DNA from: Haematococcus lacustris
Taxonomy: Eukaryota > Chlorophyta > Chlorophyceae > Chlamydomonadales > Haematococcaceae
NCBI GenBank assembly: GCA_030144725.1
Contig: JASKMD010000030.1
Coordinates: 3,421,896-3,485,895, forward strand
Length of the DNA: 64,000 nt
Direction: 5' to 3'
Shown here piece by piece: positions 46,111-56,190 of this stretch. The position numbers were made by a program, and so were the translations under genes. Below the pieces are notes generated by a model, which was not told the DNA's origin, did no database searches, and saw only the letters and a program-made list of their open reading frames with translations. The first letter of the stretch is position 1. Every line of letters begins with the position of its first letter.

Positions 46111-46383
46111 GTCATGCAAAGGGTAGGGCTCTAGCGACTGGGTTAGGACAGTCCCGACACCTAGTTTAGGGACACACATCAGTCTCTCATAGCTGTGGAG
46201 AAGTGTAGGGGCTCCACAGGAGGACAGGCACAGAGATGTAGATGTATCCATTCAGATACAGATCTACTGTCAAACAAGTCAAGACATGTATGAAAGGTTC
46301 TGATACCACATGCCTGGACAAATGCAGTTTTTGGGGGCGCTGCAGCCGTGTATACTATCGACCTCGACACATGACACCTTGCG

Positions 46384-48768
46384 CTAGCTCGCCGCGCTTC
46401 CTGAGGCATTCCGTTGTTTTTGTTTTTTTAGAACCCTCGTAACCTTGCGCGGCACACCGGCGATATCTGATCCAGCAATGCTGGCGCGCCCCCCAGATGG
46501 TAGCTCAATGGAGAACATGCTGCCAGCCTTGGGAATTACTGCACGGTACAGCACACACGCCAAGGGCTGAAGTAGCTCCTGAACATCTCCAGGACTGCCT
46601 TCAAATGCTTGGGACTGCCTTGAAGGGCCGCGGGGTCGGGGTAAGGGTAGGGAACAACTTACAAACATGACGTGCTTGCCAGGCGGTGCTGGCCACTTCC
46701 TGTTGCACCCACCATGCCAGGAATCTTGAGGTGTGACCAGGCACACTGTGTTGAGAGTGACCAATGCCACCAGGCCTCTCCTTCCCCGCAGTGCAGCCTG
46801 CTTGCACATTTCCACCTCTACCTGCACACAGCACAGTAGCTACCTTGCTGTAGATGGCATCGCGCATGCACACCAATGTGTGCCAGCCGGACGTCCTTGC
46901 AGCAGCAGGGAGCAGCACACAGCAGGGTGTGCCTGGTTTATAGTGTTCTGCTGCTTAGCCCCTAGTGCTTTGAGCCCAGCCAACAGGTAGGCAGCTGCTT
47001 ACTGCGGTCGCGCTGCAAGAGACTCCCGGCTGTGCAGCAGGACCCACCTGGGCGCCGTGGAGGTCCAGGCACCGCAGCAGCGCCAGCTGGCTGTCTTGAA
47101 CAGCGCTGCTGGAGGCCAGCGCCATGCCTGCAGTCCCACCTCCACTGCTGCTCTCAGGCGCTTGCTGCTGCTGCTGCTGCTGCATCCTAGCTGTGCCAGG
47201 AGTGCCAGCGCCACTCTCAGGTGCCTGGCCTGAGCAGTGCTGGAGAGTGGTGGAGGCATAGGAGCGCCATAGGCTGTGCAGTGGCTGTAGTTGTGCCCAC
47301 CTGCGCACGACCACCCGCCCCCAGGCCCAACATGTGGCAGGCTGACCCTGCTGGACGCCCATGCCCTCCACACACCACAGCACCACAATGCTAGCCACAG
47401 CGGTGGAAGTGCACAGCTCCATGCACACCCAGCATACACACCCATCACTGGCATTGTACCGTTGTACAGCCCGTGTTGCCACAAAACATGTGGTGCCTGG
47501 GAAGGCAGTTTCATAGCTGCCACAGAGGCACCTGAGTGACGGATGACCCTACTGCTGTTAGGAAGACCCACGGGCTCTTGCTGTCTACCCCCTCCCCCTC
47601 ATCCTCTCATCCTCATGGGCCATGCAAGTCCACCCAGCCCGCCAAGGGCACAAGCAAAGGTAAGGGCAAGGCTGCAAAAGCCAAACCAGCCTGGCATGTG
47701 GGTAAACCGGGACTGCAATAAAGCGCTGAACATGCAGCGCACTAAGGAGAGCAGGCGGCACCCGCTGAGCTGTGCTGGTGGCCGGACCTGCCAGCTCTGC
47801 AAGCCAAAGGCAAGGAGTACGCGGAGCTGAGCTACAAGAGTTTGGAAGACCGGCTACTTCAGGCCCAGCAGCAGCAGCAGCCTGCTGCATCACAGTAATG
47901 CGCCCCCCTTCGAGCTTTTGTAGGTGGAAGGCGCCCATGCCATGTGCGTGGGACTCCATAACTCCATAACTCCATTACTCCACAACTCCATAACTCCATA
48001 CAGACAAAACACCACCCCCAGTCAGGGCACCAAACAATGCCTTTGCGTGGTGCTTGTTGCCCTCTGGGCCGGTGAGGGAGGTGCTGCTTACCCACGTGAC
48101 AGCGCTGCGAAGGCTTGACACCCGCACTGAGGCGCCCCTGCTGCGGCCCCTCAGCTTCACGGCAGCCAGGCTGGCACCTCGCTGCTGGTGCTGTGGCAGC
48201 TGGTGCTGCTGCTGAAGCTGCTGCGCCCTGTTGTGCCGGGAGCTTGATACTGGGTTGTCCAGCATCAGGCTCCGGTCTGCAAGCTGGCTGGTTATCTTCA
48301 TGCGCTTTTCATGTGACATGTTGGCAAACTGGCTGTTGGTGAGCAGCAGCTCCTCGGCGATGTCCTCCACTGCGCTCTGACAGCTTGTTGCAGCAGGCCG
48401 CTTTGCTCCATTGTGGCGCAGGTTAGAGGAGGAGTAGCCGGGGCCTGTACCCGGAACGGGGAAAGGTTGCCCAAGCCGCAGGGCATGGCTTTGCAGCAAA
48501 GCTGCATCTAGCTGGTGGTAAGGGGCAGCTCCTGAAGCGACAGAGGTCTGGGCCAGGCCAGCAGCTTTGTCAGCAATGGAGCCTGCATGGCTGTTTTCTG
48601 CAAAGAATAAATAGGTGAGACACACGCAGCTTCGTTCTTCCAACACAGACTATCGCGAAGCTCACCATGGCGGCGACCAAGGCTCCGGCTAACCAAAGCA
48701 AGACTTTCCTTCTTTGCGGACGACAGGCGAACACCTCCAGGAGCAGCGCTGGGCTGTTTACCAGACAT
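46384..48768 (-). CDS. Unrecognised multi-exon gene
   Basis: ATG 48768 starts MSGKQPSAAPGGVRLSSAKK (exon to about 48667). A long second exon (about 48600-48100) includes VEDIAEELLLTNSQFANMSH and EKRMKITSQLADRSLML, then a Gln/His-rich stretch, and ends at a GT donor after RSAVTW. Later exons: DSQLALLRCLDLHGAQ (about 47046), VEMCKQAALRGRRGLVALVT with CNRKWPAPPGKHVMFV (about 46670-46815), and a last exon reading AFEGSPGDVQELLQPLACVL, IPKAGSMFSIELPSGG and RKVTRVLKKQKQRN with stop at 46384. No family recognised. The large intron holds a Fanzor fragment on the other strand. The basic C-terminus and phased splice sites argue for a real gene. Confidence 0.5.
46514..46536. other. Exon segment duplicated in a Fanzor tail loop
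   Basis: 23 bp inside the last exon of the unrecognised gene (minus-strand codons for IPKAGSMF) are exactly repeated at 57050-57072. Confidence 0.85.
47620..48086 (+). pseudogene. Fanzor C-terminal fragment and 3' tail, copy D
   Basis: TQPAKGTSKGKGKAAKAKPA, then NRDCNKALNMQRTKESRRHP after a one-base shift, and YKSLEDRLLQAQQQQQPAAS with stop TAA at 47897-47899, match the end of the 9566-12949 copy in order. The tail follows: GTAGGTGGAAGGCGCCCATG, GTGCGTGGGAC, a CCATAACT satellite, CAGACAAAACACCA, ATGCCTTTGCGTGGTGCTTG and GGGCCGGTGAGGGAGGTGCTG. It lies in an intron of the gene on the opposite strand; the tail stops just before that gene's splice donor. Confidence 0.78.
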
Positions 48769-48837
48769 GGCCAGTGCGCTACGCTTTAGTTTGCTGGCTG
48801 AAAATGACACCCTATCTTACAAATGTGCATTGCCCCA

Positions 48838-49280
48838 TGTGCCCATGCAGGTGGCTGCGGCCAGTGAAAAGCATGGCAAAGCGTTCCCAAGTCCGGGGCC
48901 TGATGTGCTTATCAAGCATCAACAACATCACCAGGTAAGCATTGACCCAACCCTACACATGTGCATGACATGAGCATATCCCACATGCCATTCCACACCC
49001 ATGTGCAGGTTCTATGACCGGGACGTGTCAGCCGCGCTGAACATCCGCCGATGCGCAATTGGCCCAGGCCCACGCCCCACTGAGCTGTGCTACTGGACTA
49101 ACCGCCCAGCCATGCCAAAGCCAGGCCAGCCAGGACAGGATTGGGTGGAGATACCCGACAAGCCCCTGTTGCGCAAGTGGCAGCGCCAGTTGCAGCAATA
49201 GCCAGCTACAGCTCGAGACAATCCCAACAAATGAATCCCAACAATGAACCCTCACAAAGGGGATGTGTGTGGCTCAGGCG
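48838..49280 (+). pseudogene. Fanzor lineage-2 C-terminal fragment (RuvC-III) with intron
   Basis: After a CAG acceptor at about 48850, the frame gives LRPVKSMAKRSQVRGLMC, then a normal intron 48935-49008 (GTAAGC...CAG), then FYDRDVSAALNIRRCAIGPG, ending LLRKWQRQLQQ with stop at 49201. DRDVSAALNI is the RuvC-III motif. It differs from lineage 1 (DRDCNAALNMQRIGESR), so this is another subfamily. A GGATGTGTGTG tail follows, as after 46040. Upstream domains are missing here; the fragment abuts the start of the minus-strand gene at 48768. Confidence 0.75.
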
Positions 49281-49349
49281 ACCCCAACTAGCAAAAAATG
49301 ACAGGAAATGATAGGAAACCGACCCCTGGTAATCAAAACGACGCCGCGT

Positions 49350-49575
49350 CTCAGGGTGTGGGAGGGGGCTGGGAGGGGGTGGGAGGGGGTGGGAGGGTGG
49401 GGCTGGGGCTGGGAGGGGGTGGGAGTGCGGGCTGGGGGTGGGAGGGGTGGGGAAGGCGGGGCTGGGGCTGGAAGGGGGTGGGATGGGGTGGGAGGGCGGG
49501 GCTGGGGGTGGGAGGGGGTGGGAGGGGGTGGGGCTGGGGCTGGGAGGGGGTGGGGCTGCCAGGGGGTGGTCCGGT
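49350..49575 (+). repeat. G-rich minisatellite (GGGAGGGGGTG units)
   Basis: Irregular units of GGTGGGAGGGGGTGG and GGGGCTGGGGCTGG. Many G-runs could form G-quadruplexes. All open frames through it are low complexity and not accepted as genes. Confidence 0.88.
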
Positions 49576-49694
49576 TGGGCTAGTCAGCACTGCAAGGCAA
49601 AGTTAGGTCACGCCAAAGTATGTTCCCACAAGCCTACTCAATGAAATGACGTGCTTTCTTCTCCAGCAGCTGTGACGTTGAGTAAGGAACTGAG

Positions 49695-49964
49695 TTACAG
49701 ATCGAAAGTCTGAAAAGTCGCAGTGGTCAGCTCACAACATACTACTTTGTGGATGGGGGTCCCTTTTCCTGTGTGACTGGCGAGAGAGAGACGCACATTC
49801 TCCGCGTTTCTTGCAATGTCGATCAGTAACTTGCCCCTCGAGGGTCTTACGACGCCGCCTGCACCAATGAAAGGCTCGCGGAGTGAGCCTGGCGGGCTAA
49901 ACATAGATTGTACTTCAGGCTCGATGCCAAGCGCAGTTCGCTCATTGGTGCCGCTACTCACCAC
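49695..49964 (-). CDS. Small open frame, unrecognised
   Basis: 89 codons (MVSSGTNERTALGIEPEVQS, then GKLLIDIARNAENVRLSLAS) with a mixed, non-repetitive composition unlike its surroundings. No family recognised and no neighbouring exon found. It could be a first exon or chance. Confidence 0.22.
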   Translation of the reverse strand: MVSSGTNERTALGIEPEVQSMFSPPGSLREPFIGAGGVVRPSRGKLLIDIARNAENVRLSLASHTGKGTPIHKVVCCELTTATFQTFDL

Positions 49965-50301
49965 TGGAACAATCGATAGTGAGCAGCTGAGGTGTGTCCG
50001 CGCTCGCTTGCGCCGGCATTAACTCTGAGTTATTCGCAGGTGCCAATGCAACAAACGCTATCGAAATCGGTGCACTTTGTAGCGAGCATTTGCATGAAGA
50101 TTACCAATCCCATGTTGGGACATCCTGAGTGTGGCACAGGCGCAGGCACTGGCAACAGGCGCACACACCAGAAGGCTGAGCTGAAGTGGGCAGTAGGCAC
50201 ACTGTCGGTAGCCCATGATGAGCTCGCAGCCCGGTTCGATTCCAACTCATGTTTTATTTTGGTGTAGCATGAGTAGGGTGCGTCAATCTATATTAGATCT
50301 A
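49965..50301. other. No gene recognised
   Basis: An isolated B-box-like GGTTCGATTCC occurs at about 50232-50242 without a matching A box. TATTAGATCTATA marks the edge of the hairpin element that follows. Confidence 0.35.
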
Positions 50302-50727
50302 TACCCTTTTCGCATTGGCGAGGCTACCGGTCAACGGAATCTTCCGAACCTCTCGCGACTGCCTCGGTCCATTCACGTTCTGACCCCGCAGTAAATACTT
50401 GCATCTTTCTCTTGTTATCCTGGCAAGCCCACAGCCCTGGAGAGCGTGGTTTTTTCATAGTTTGAACGGTGTGAGGCGGTCTTATTGGGGTGTAATGCAT
50501 TCTTGTTTGAACGAACGAACAAATAAGAATGCATTACACCCCAATAAGACCGCCTCACACCGTTCAAACTATGAAAAAACCACGCTCTCCAGGGCTGTGG
50601 GCTTGCCAGGAATACAAGAGAATGCTGCAACAATTTACTGCGGGGTCAAAACGTGGGTTCACCGAAGCAGTCGCGAGAGGTTCGGAAGATTCCGTTGACC
50701 GGTAGCCTCGCCAATGCGAAAAGGGTA
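50302..50727. mobile_element. Long inverted repeat (426-bp hairpin)
   Basis: Arms 50302-50504 and 50525-50727, loop 20 nt. The inner 85-90 bp of the stem next to the loop and the outer 65 bp are nearly perfect; the middle has mismatches. TATTAGA motifs lie outside both ends. Either a foldback transposon or an RNA hairpin locus. Confidence 0.85.
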
Positions 50728-51161
50728 CTATATTAGACGACCTAATATAATACGGGTCTAATACGCACCTAATATTAGACGGCAAGAGCAGGTTCCCACC
50801 GGGGTTCAAATCGCGGGGATCTCAGTAGGTTGTTCATTTGCGTCAAGATATGTGTTTCGCCTCTGGGGCTTGCTCAACCCCTAAACAACGGTTGTTGACA
50901 TTGCACGTGCATCTGAAGGCCATGCTGGGCGACGGATGGGTGGCAGATGGGTGGGTAGCAGTGATTATTTTCGTAGGTCAGGCCAATGCTGATCAGTTGC
51001 GCTCTGCCGCAGCTGTCGTATTGTTGCTATCGGGCTATGAGGTCCCAGAGGTCGCGGCGTACGCTGATGTCCGCTGTGACAGTCTTCAAAGTTGTTAAAG
51101 TAGTTAAAGTTGTCCTCATCCTCATGCCACTTGCCAACGAGTGCCGTATATAGTGTGCATC
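50728..51161. other. Sequence left of the non-autonomous LTR element
   Basis: Begins with TAATATTAG-type motifs. A frame of 86 codons (50838-51098, LKAMLGDGWVADGWVAVIIF) is open but not recognised. No other feature seen. Confidence 0.35.
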
Positions 51162-51639
51162 TGCAACAGTCCAGACACTCAGCTAGGATGAATGGTATGT
51201 TACTGTTTCTTTTCTCCATGCAGGATCCCATGAGGTGTGATTTGCTTTCTACTTAAGATGAGATCCTGCAGTGTTCAAGGCTCCTTGGAGGCTTAGTGCT
51301 TGATGCTTGATGGATACCGCTTCTTAATGACACAGCTGCTCCTAATGTTTTAGTTCTTTACGACGTCTTCACGATGTAAGTACTTTGCACTACCACAGCG
51401 CGAGTCGGAGGCTGTCGAACAGTATGTAGACAGTCGCAGCGGCAGCAATAGCCGCATAACTCAGCATGCCTGGCGGCTGCAGCCGACATTTATCTCCCAG
51501 CCGACCATGCATCCTGACCGAACAAACACTACTGTTACACTTGGTTTCCGCAATTGTTCGATTTATGGACCTGTGCGCAGTGACACCCGAGCCAACTGAT
51601 TCGGAGGTGCCAACGGAGTCGTTTGTCACTAGGCCTACT

Positions 51640-52345
51640 GCCTGCAGAGTCTCCTGCTGATTCTGCAGAGGTGTTGCACTGCTGTTTCGCAGGCTTGCTT
51701 TACCCGTTTACACGGAGAGCTTAGCTAGTCCCGCTATCGCGGAGCCTTGCTTTGTCCCGCTGACGCGGAGGATTGCTTAGCTTGCCTTGCACATTTACAC
51801 GTGCGTTGCTTGCCACCATCATCCCCGCCACCACCCCATCTAACGGGAGCTTAGCGAACTAGTTATCACCAAACCTGTAAATCTGCAGCCAAACTGCAGG
51901 ACTAAGCAGAGTTACACCACAGCCTGCACTAGGCAGAGAGCATAGCCTTGCAGAGCACCAGCTTGCAAGAGTCGTGTTGCAAACCTGTAAAAATGCAGCC
52001 AACCCTACACATACAACCTGCTCCTAGCAGAGTCTCAACATAGCCTGCCCCACGCAGAGCATCATCACTATCAACCATACATCCAGCACCTTGCTGAGAC
52101 CCAATCAGTCAGGCCTACCAGAGTTTCATTAACACAATCAACCTGTCCAAGCAGAGAACACAACTCCCAGCCCAGAAGCATGGAACAAACACAGGTGCAC
52201 TCCTGCCCTAAGCAGAGATGCATTGCACCGCCAACAAGCGTACCTGGCCACTTATAGGCACAGAGCACACAGAGCACACCCAGCTGGTAATCACAACCAA
52301 CATCAGCCTGCCCAAGCAGAGACCAGTACCTTGCAGTGCACCACA
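51640..52345 (+). repeat. Mini-hairpin array in the non-autonomous element
   Basis: Repeated short stem-loops: CCGT-TTAC-ACGG, CCGC-TATC-GCGG and CCGC-TGAC-GCGG at about 51706-51771, then several CTGC-N4/5-GCAG units followed by AG (loops ACTAG, TCCTA, CCCAC, CCTAA, CCAA) scattered to about 52320. Placed just downstream of the primer-binding site. Confidence 0.65.
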
Positions 52346-52945
52346 GCCTGCAGAGGGTCATTACATGCAGTTGGCAGTAGCACCCAGCCTACCAGGCATC
52401 GTCTCAAGCTGATAGACACGACAAGCAGGGCAAAGTGGCATGGGGGCCAGCCCAGTAGTCATATCTTGACGTCTTCAGGCATTGACGTCTTCAGGCATTC
52501 AGCTCAGCCCAGCACCCAATCACGCCACACATAGCTGCTTCTCTAGCGCACAGTTCTTCTGTCGACATCGCTCTTGTTAGACTCGGTCGACACACTTGCA
52601 GCCCAACCCGCACAAGTGGAGCCCCACAGCGGAGAGCTCGGATGCTTTTTCTAGGAGGCGAAGACGCAGTAAGCTGTCCTGGCACCGCACCTGCAGCACA
52701 GTCGCATCGTTGCACATCCCGCATCAGGCGAGACCTCACAGCAGAGTCGCAGTCCCATTACACACCCTGTTGGCATCAGCCACAGAGACGGCACATAGCA
52801 CAGCTCTAGCTTCATGCATCCTGCTGGCTTCAGCCACAGAGGTTTTTTAGAGATTCCTTGCAGAGATTAGGGCACCTTCTTACACCATGGCAGCTCACCC
52901 TGCAGCCTGCCATCACACTCAAGCCGCATAGTTGCACGACATGCG

Positions 52946-53018
52946 CACACAATCAAGCAGCCCAGGTGTCCCCTGAGGTAGCACACAATCAAGCAGCCCA
53001 GGTGTCCCCTGAGGTAAG
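52946..53018 (+). repeat. 35-bp direct repeat inside the LTR element
   Basis: Two adjacent copies of a 35-bp unit beginning GCACACAATCAAGCAGCCCA and ending CCCCTGAGGTA. Confidence 0.85.
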
Positions 53019-54118
53019 CGCACAACGGCACGGGGCAAAGCGATCATGCATTTGCCTAGGGTTGCAGTTGCCGTACTGCTTCTCTCATGTTCACTCATGC
53101 ATGGGCCACACACTATGCAGTCAGGCACACACACCTCTGCATCCAATCGATCGGGCAAATACGCCTAGGCTCTTGAGCTTCGCAGCGTTGCACCTCAAGT
53201 GACCTCAAAGTGCACAGTACCAGCGTCTCCTTACGGCTGCACTGGCTGGCTAACATGCCAGTTACTACAGCAGAGCCGGGGGAGTCAGAGCATTCCCATG
53301 CGCACCGACCTGCATCACACGGGCATGACTGCAACCAAGCACATGACCCTGCAACCATCCACTCTGGTTAGGGACAAAGCATATGTCTGCTTATATCCCA
53401 CCAACTCTGTTCTAGCATTATGCAGCCGGCATGGACCGATCACCCATTGCAACCTGCGCTGAACACAGCTACCACATCTTCTGTTTCTCAGTTTCTGTCA
53501 CGATGGTTTCTTTGGTCAGCTTTGGAGGAGGAGGAGAACGCGACGACGGTCAGCTCAAGACTCTGATTTCATAGTTCTAGCATGGTTCACATGGAGCTCA
53601 TGCATTTGCTTGTCTGTTGCATGAAGCATGCATGTTTCTGCTTGCATGTCTGTGCATGCCTGTTTTGCCTGTTGTCGCAAGATTCTGACTGATATCAAAA
53701 CTGCAAGCTCCGGGACGTAGCTTTTCGGAGTGGGGGAGAGTGCAACAGTCCAGACACTCAGCTAGGATGAATGGTATGTTACTGTTTCTTTTCTCCATGC
53801 AGAATCCCATGAGGTGTGATTTGCTTTCTACTTAAGATGAGATCCTGCAGTGTTCGAGGCTCCTTGGAGGCTTAGTGCTTGATGCTTGATGGATACCGCT
53901 TCTTAATGACACAGCTGCTCCTAATGTTTTAGTTCTTTACGACGTCTTCACGATGTAAGTACTTTGCACTACCACAGCGCGAGTCGGAGGCTGTCGAACA
54001 GTATGTAGACAGTCGCAGCGGCAGCAATAGCCGCATAACTCAGCATGCCTGGCGGCTGCAGCCGACATTTATCTCCCAGCCGACCATGCATCCTGACCGA
54101 ACAAACACTACTGTTACA

Positions 54119-54529
54119 GCATCGCAGCGGATGCTGCATCTAAGTTTGAGTCATATTTTTTTCGCTGGCGCCCTCATTGTTCACTGCACGCGGGCATCGC
54201 TTGCAGAATGCTTTGACGATGCCCTCCACGAACTCAAAGTCCCAAGTTGCGGTGAACTTGCGAGCCTGGACTTTCAGCATCACCAAGACTTGTCAGTATT
54301 CTTGCCATTGTACTTCTGTTATCTGCTTGCGGCCATCGCCGCTTGGCTGCCAATGCAGCTGCCGGCCTGCCTGCCGGCTGGAAGTGACAATGTGACGCGC
54401 TTGCAATTGCGACCAGTGCGCTAGGGTCGCACGGCTGCACTCACAGCGCCCAGGATCAAACATCGCCATCTAATACGCATATTAGATCTAATACCGGCCG
54501 GATTAGATCTAATATAATCTAATACCTAT
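54119..54529. other. No gene recognised; TATTAGATCTAATA-rich right edge
   Basis: An open frame of 112 codons (54086-54424) has a hydrophobic stretch (LPLYFCYLLAAIAAWLPM) but no family is recognised, and its start lies in the LTR. 54475-54530 is a cluster of TTAGATCTAATA palindromes. Confidence 0.35.
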
Positions 54530-54788
54530 TAGTTCCGTTTTCGTGTGTTACAATAGTTAATAGACTGCTGTTTAAGAGACTTAGTTCCCTATCATGCTCT
54601 TAAAAACGCGGGACGCGGACCATTTTAGAAAAGTGCATAGCTGGTTCAAACTGGCCAATTGGTAGCAATGCGTTGCAAGTCGCGTGTGGTGCTACCACGC
54701 CCCGCCCTTCGCTCCAAAACAAAGTGTTGCTCCAGAAGTGCGGCTTCGCCGCACAGAATGTAGCCACAACGCACCAAAAACGGAACTA
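54530..54788. mobile_element. MITE with TAGTTCCGTTTT inverted ends
   Basis: About 259 bp bounded by TAGTTCCGTTTT and AAAACGGAACTA, no coding capacity, within the TATTAG-rich tract. Confidence 0.6.
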
Positions 54789-54795
54789 AATTAGA

Positions 54796-54988
54796 TAGTG
54801 GCATCGCCCGGGGCGTTTTAGGCACCCCCAAAACACTCGGCCTCGGCGCTGGTGCTTCAAAGCTCTCGACCTCAGCCAGCAGCCGCGTCGCTACGCTCCG
54901 CGGCTGCTGGCTTCGGTCTCGAGCTTTGAAGCAGCAGCGCCTCGGCCTTGCGTTTTTAGGGCACCTAAAACTACCGGCGATTCCACTA
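54796..54988. mobile_element. Foldback element (nearly full-length palindrome)
   Basis: About 193 bp beginning TAGTGG and ending CCACTA. The arms fold on each other over roughly 90 bp each (GGCATCGCC with GGCGATTCC at the base; CAGCAGCCGCG with CGCGGCTGCTG at the tip) around a roughly 10-nt loop. Confidence 0.78.
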
Positions 54989-55438
54989 TCTACTACATAT
55001 TAGGCGGGGGGAGCCGCGCCCTAAGCATGAGGGCTGTGGGGTTCAGGAGCTGAAAGTGACACCCCGTGTGAGGCAACGAAAAGTGAAGAATAGGACTCGT
55101 CATTACTCACTATTGCGTCCAACACAGTGATTAACAGGTTCCACAGCTGTGCAGAGGAGCTGCTATGTTGGTTACTTCGGCTGAGCGTGACCAGTAAACC
55201 TGTGTCCCTATCCTGGGGAGCTCAGACTTTGTGCCTGTTGAATGAACCAGGGGTGCGGCCAATGGCGGGGGTGACCTATTGACCTGCTGCCAAGAAAAGA
55301 TGTCGGGTAAAGGACACACCCTCTTTTCAAGAGAGTTGGGCTCTGTCCCTAAGCAACGGCACAGAGACACCTGGTAGTTTATGAGTGTCCTACACTTGAA
55401 GTCACTACACGACTGGCAATTAGGGTAGTTCCCCCCCC
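54989..55438. other. No gene recognised
   Basis: No convincing coding sequence; short open frames only on the minus strand. A C8 run and the first AGCTAATATTAG motif lie at its right end. Confidence 0.35.
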
Positions 55439-56190
55439 CAGCTAATATTAGTATTAGCAATAATAGCAAGCCAACCATAATAGCTCATATTAGCTCCCGA
55501 TCCTTGTCGCGCCTTCGTTCGCTTCCTAGCGCGATGGCTGCGCCTGGCGGCGCTGCGACACCTGCGCCCCTGGTTGATGATGCGCCGTCGGAGGCCGCCT
55601 TATGGACTCATGCAAGTCATGCAAGTCTCTCAGTACTTCCTCAATACCGCATCGTTTTTGATAGCGTTTAACACATTGGTAGCTGTAAAGCTATGCGCGT
55701 CATATGACCACCAGCGCAAGCCATTGCAGTCTTTGCTCGCGGGCTGCCCCATGTGACCGCGAACAAATCACAGCTGCCTTATGTGACCGCGAACAAACCC
55801 CTGCGCACTTGGACGGGGTGACAAATGGAATGACAAATGAATGATGCAGCGTTGAACAGGAGCAGCTGGGAGTGGCTCAGTGCCGTTGTGCCCGGTCACC
55901 CCTTTTGCATTTTTTGTTTTCATGTAGTTCAATGGAGTGTTTGTCAATTCCCAGCACCTCACGTGCCCCCTTACAGCTAGCAAGGTTGCTGGTGACAAAT
56001 TTCTTTTGTTACACGGAGGCCTATCTCTTGACAGACACGAAAGATAGCGAAAACTCTGTGTTTGGGAGGGATAGAGCAATGTACCTCTCGATCCCCGGCT
56101 GCCCGGCCGCCACTTTAGCTAATATTAGCTCGTAGGAGCGCTAATATTAGCTATAGTAGCAGTTTTGGCTCGGAGCTAATATTAGCGGAC
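55439..56190. repeat. Tract bounded by AGCTAATATTAG(CT) palindromes
   Basis: The palindrome or its half occurs at about 55440, 55490, 56117, 56140 and 56175. The interior may hold a short reading frame (55533, MAAPGGAATPAPLVDDAPSE) that stops after about 45 codons. Possibly another small element; boundaries uncertain. Confidence 0.4.

Larger units (their letters stand above)
51162..54118 (+). mobile_element. Non-autonomous LTR retrotransposon
   Basis: 2957 bp with LTRs of 378 bp (51162-51539 and 53741-54118) that differ at only a few sites (G/A near 51224/53803; A/G near 51278/53857). The target duplication GCATC flanks it (51157-51161 and 54119-54123). The primer-binding region is CTTGGTTTCCGCAATT and the purine tract GGAGTGGGGGAGAG. 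The inside has no gag or pol similarity. It shares its polypurine tract and PBS core with the element at 39771-43287, a possible helper lineage. Confidence 0.9.

Noticed and set aside
49298..49644. Gly-rich and Pro-rich frames at the G-rich minisatellite
   Set aside because: Low complexity in every frame, with no start context or splice partners.
52223..52534. ORF inside the non-autonomous LTR element
   Set aside because: Composition follows the hairpin-rich leader; no gag or pol motif.
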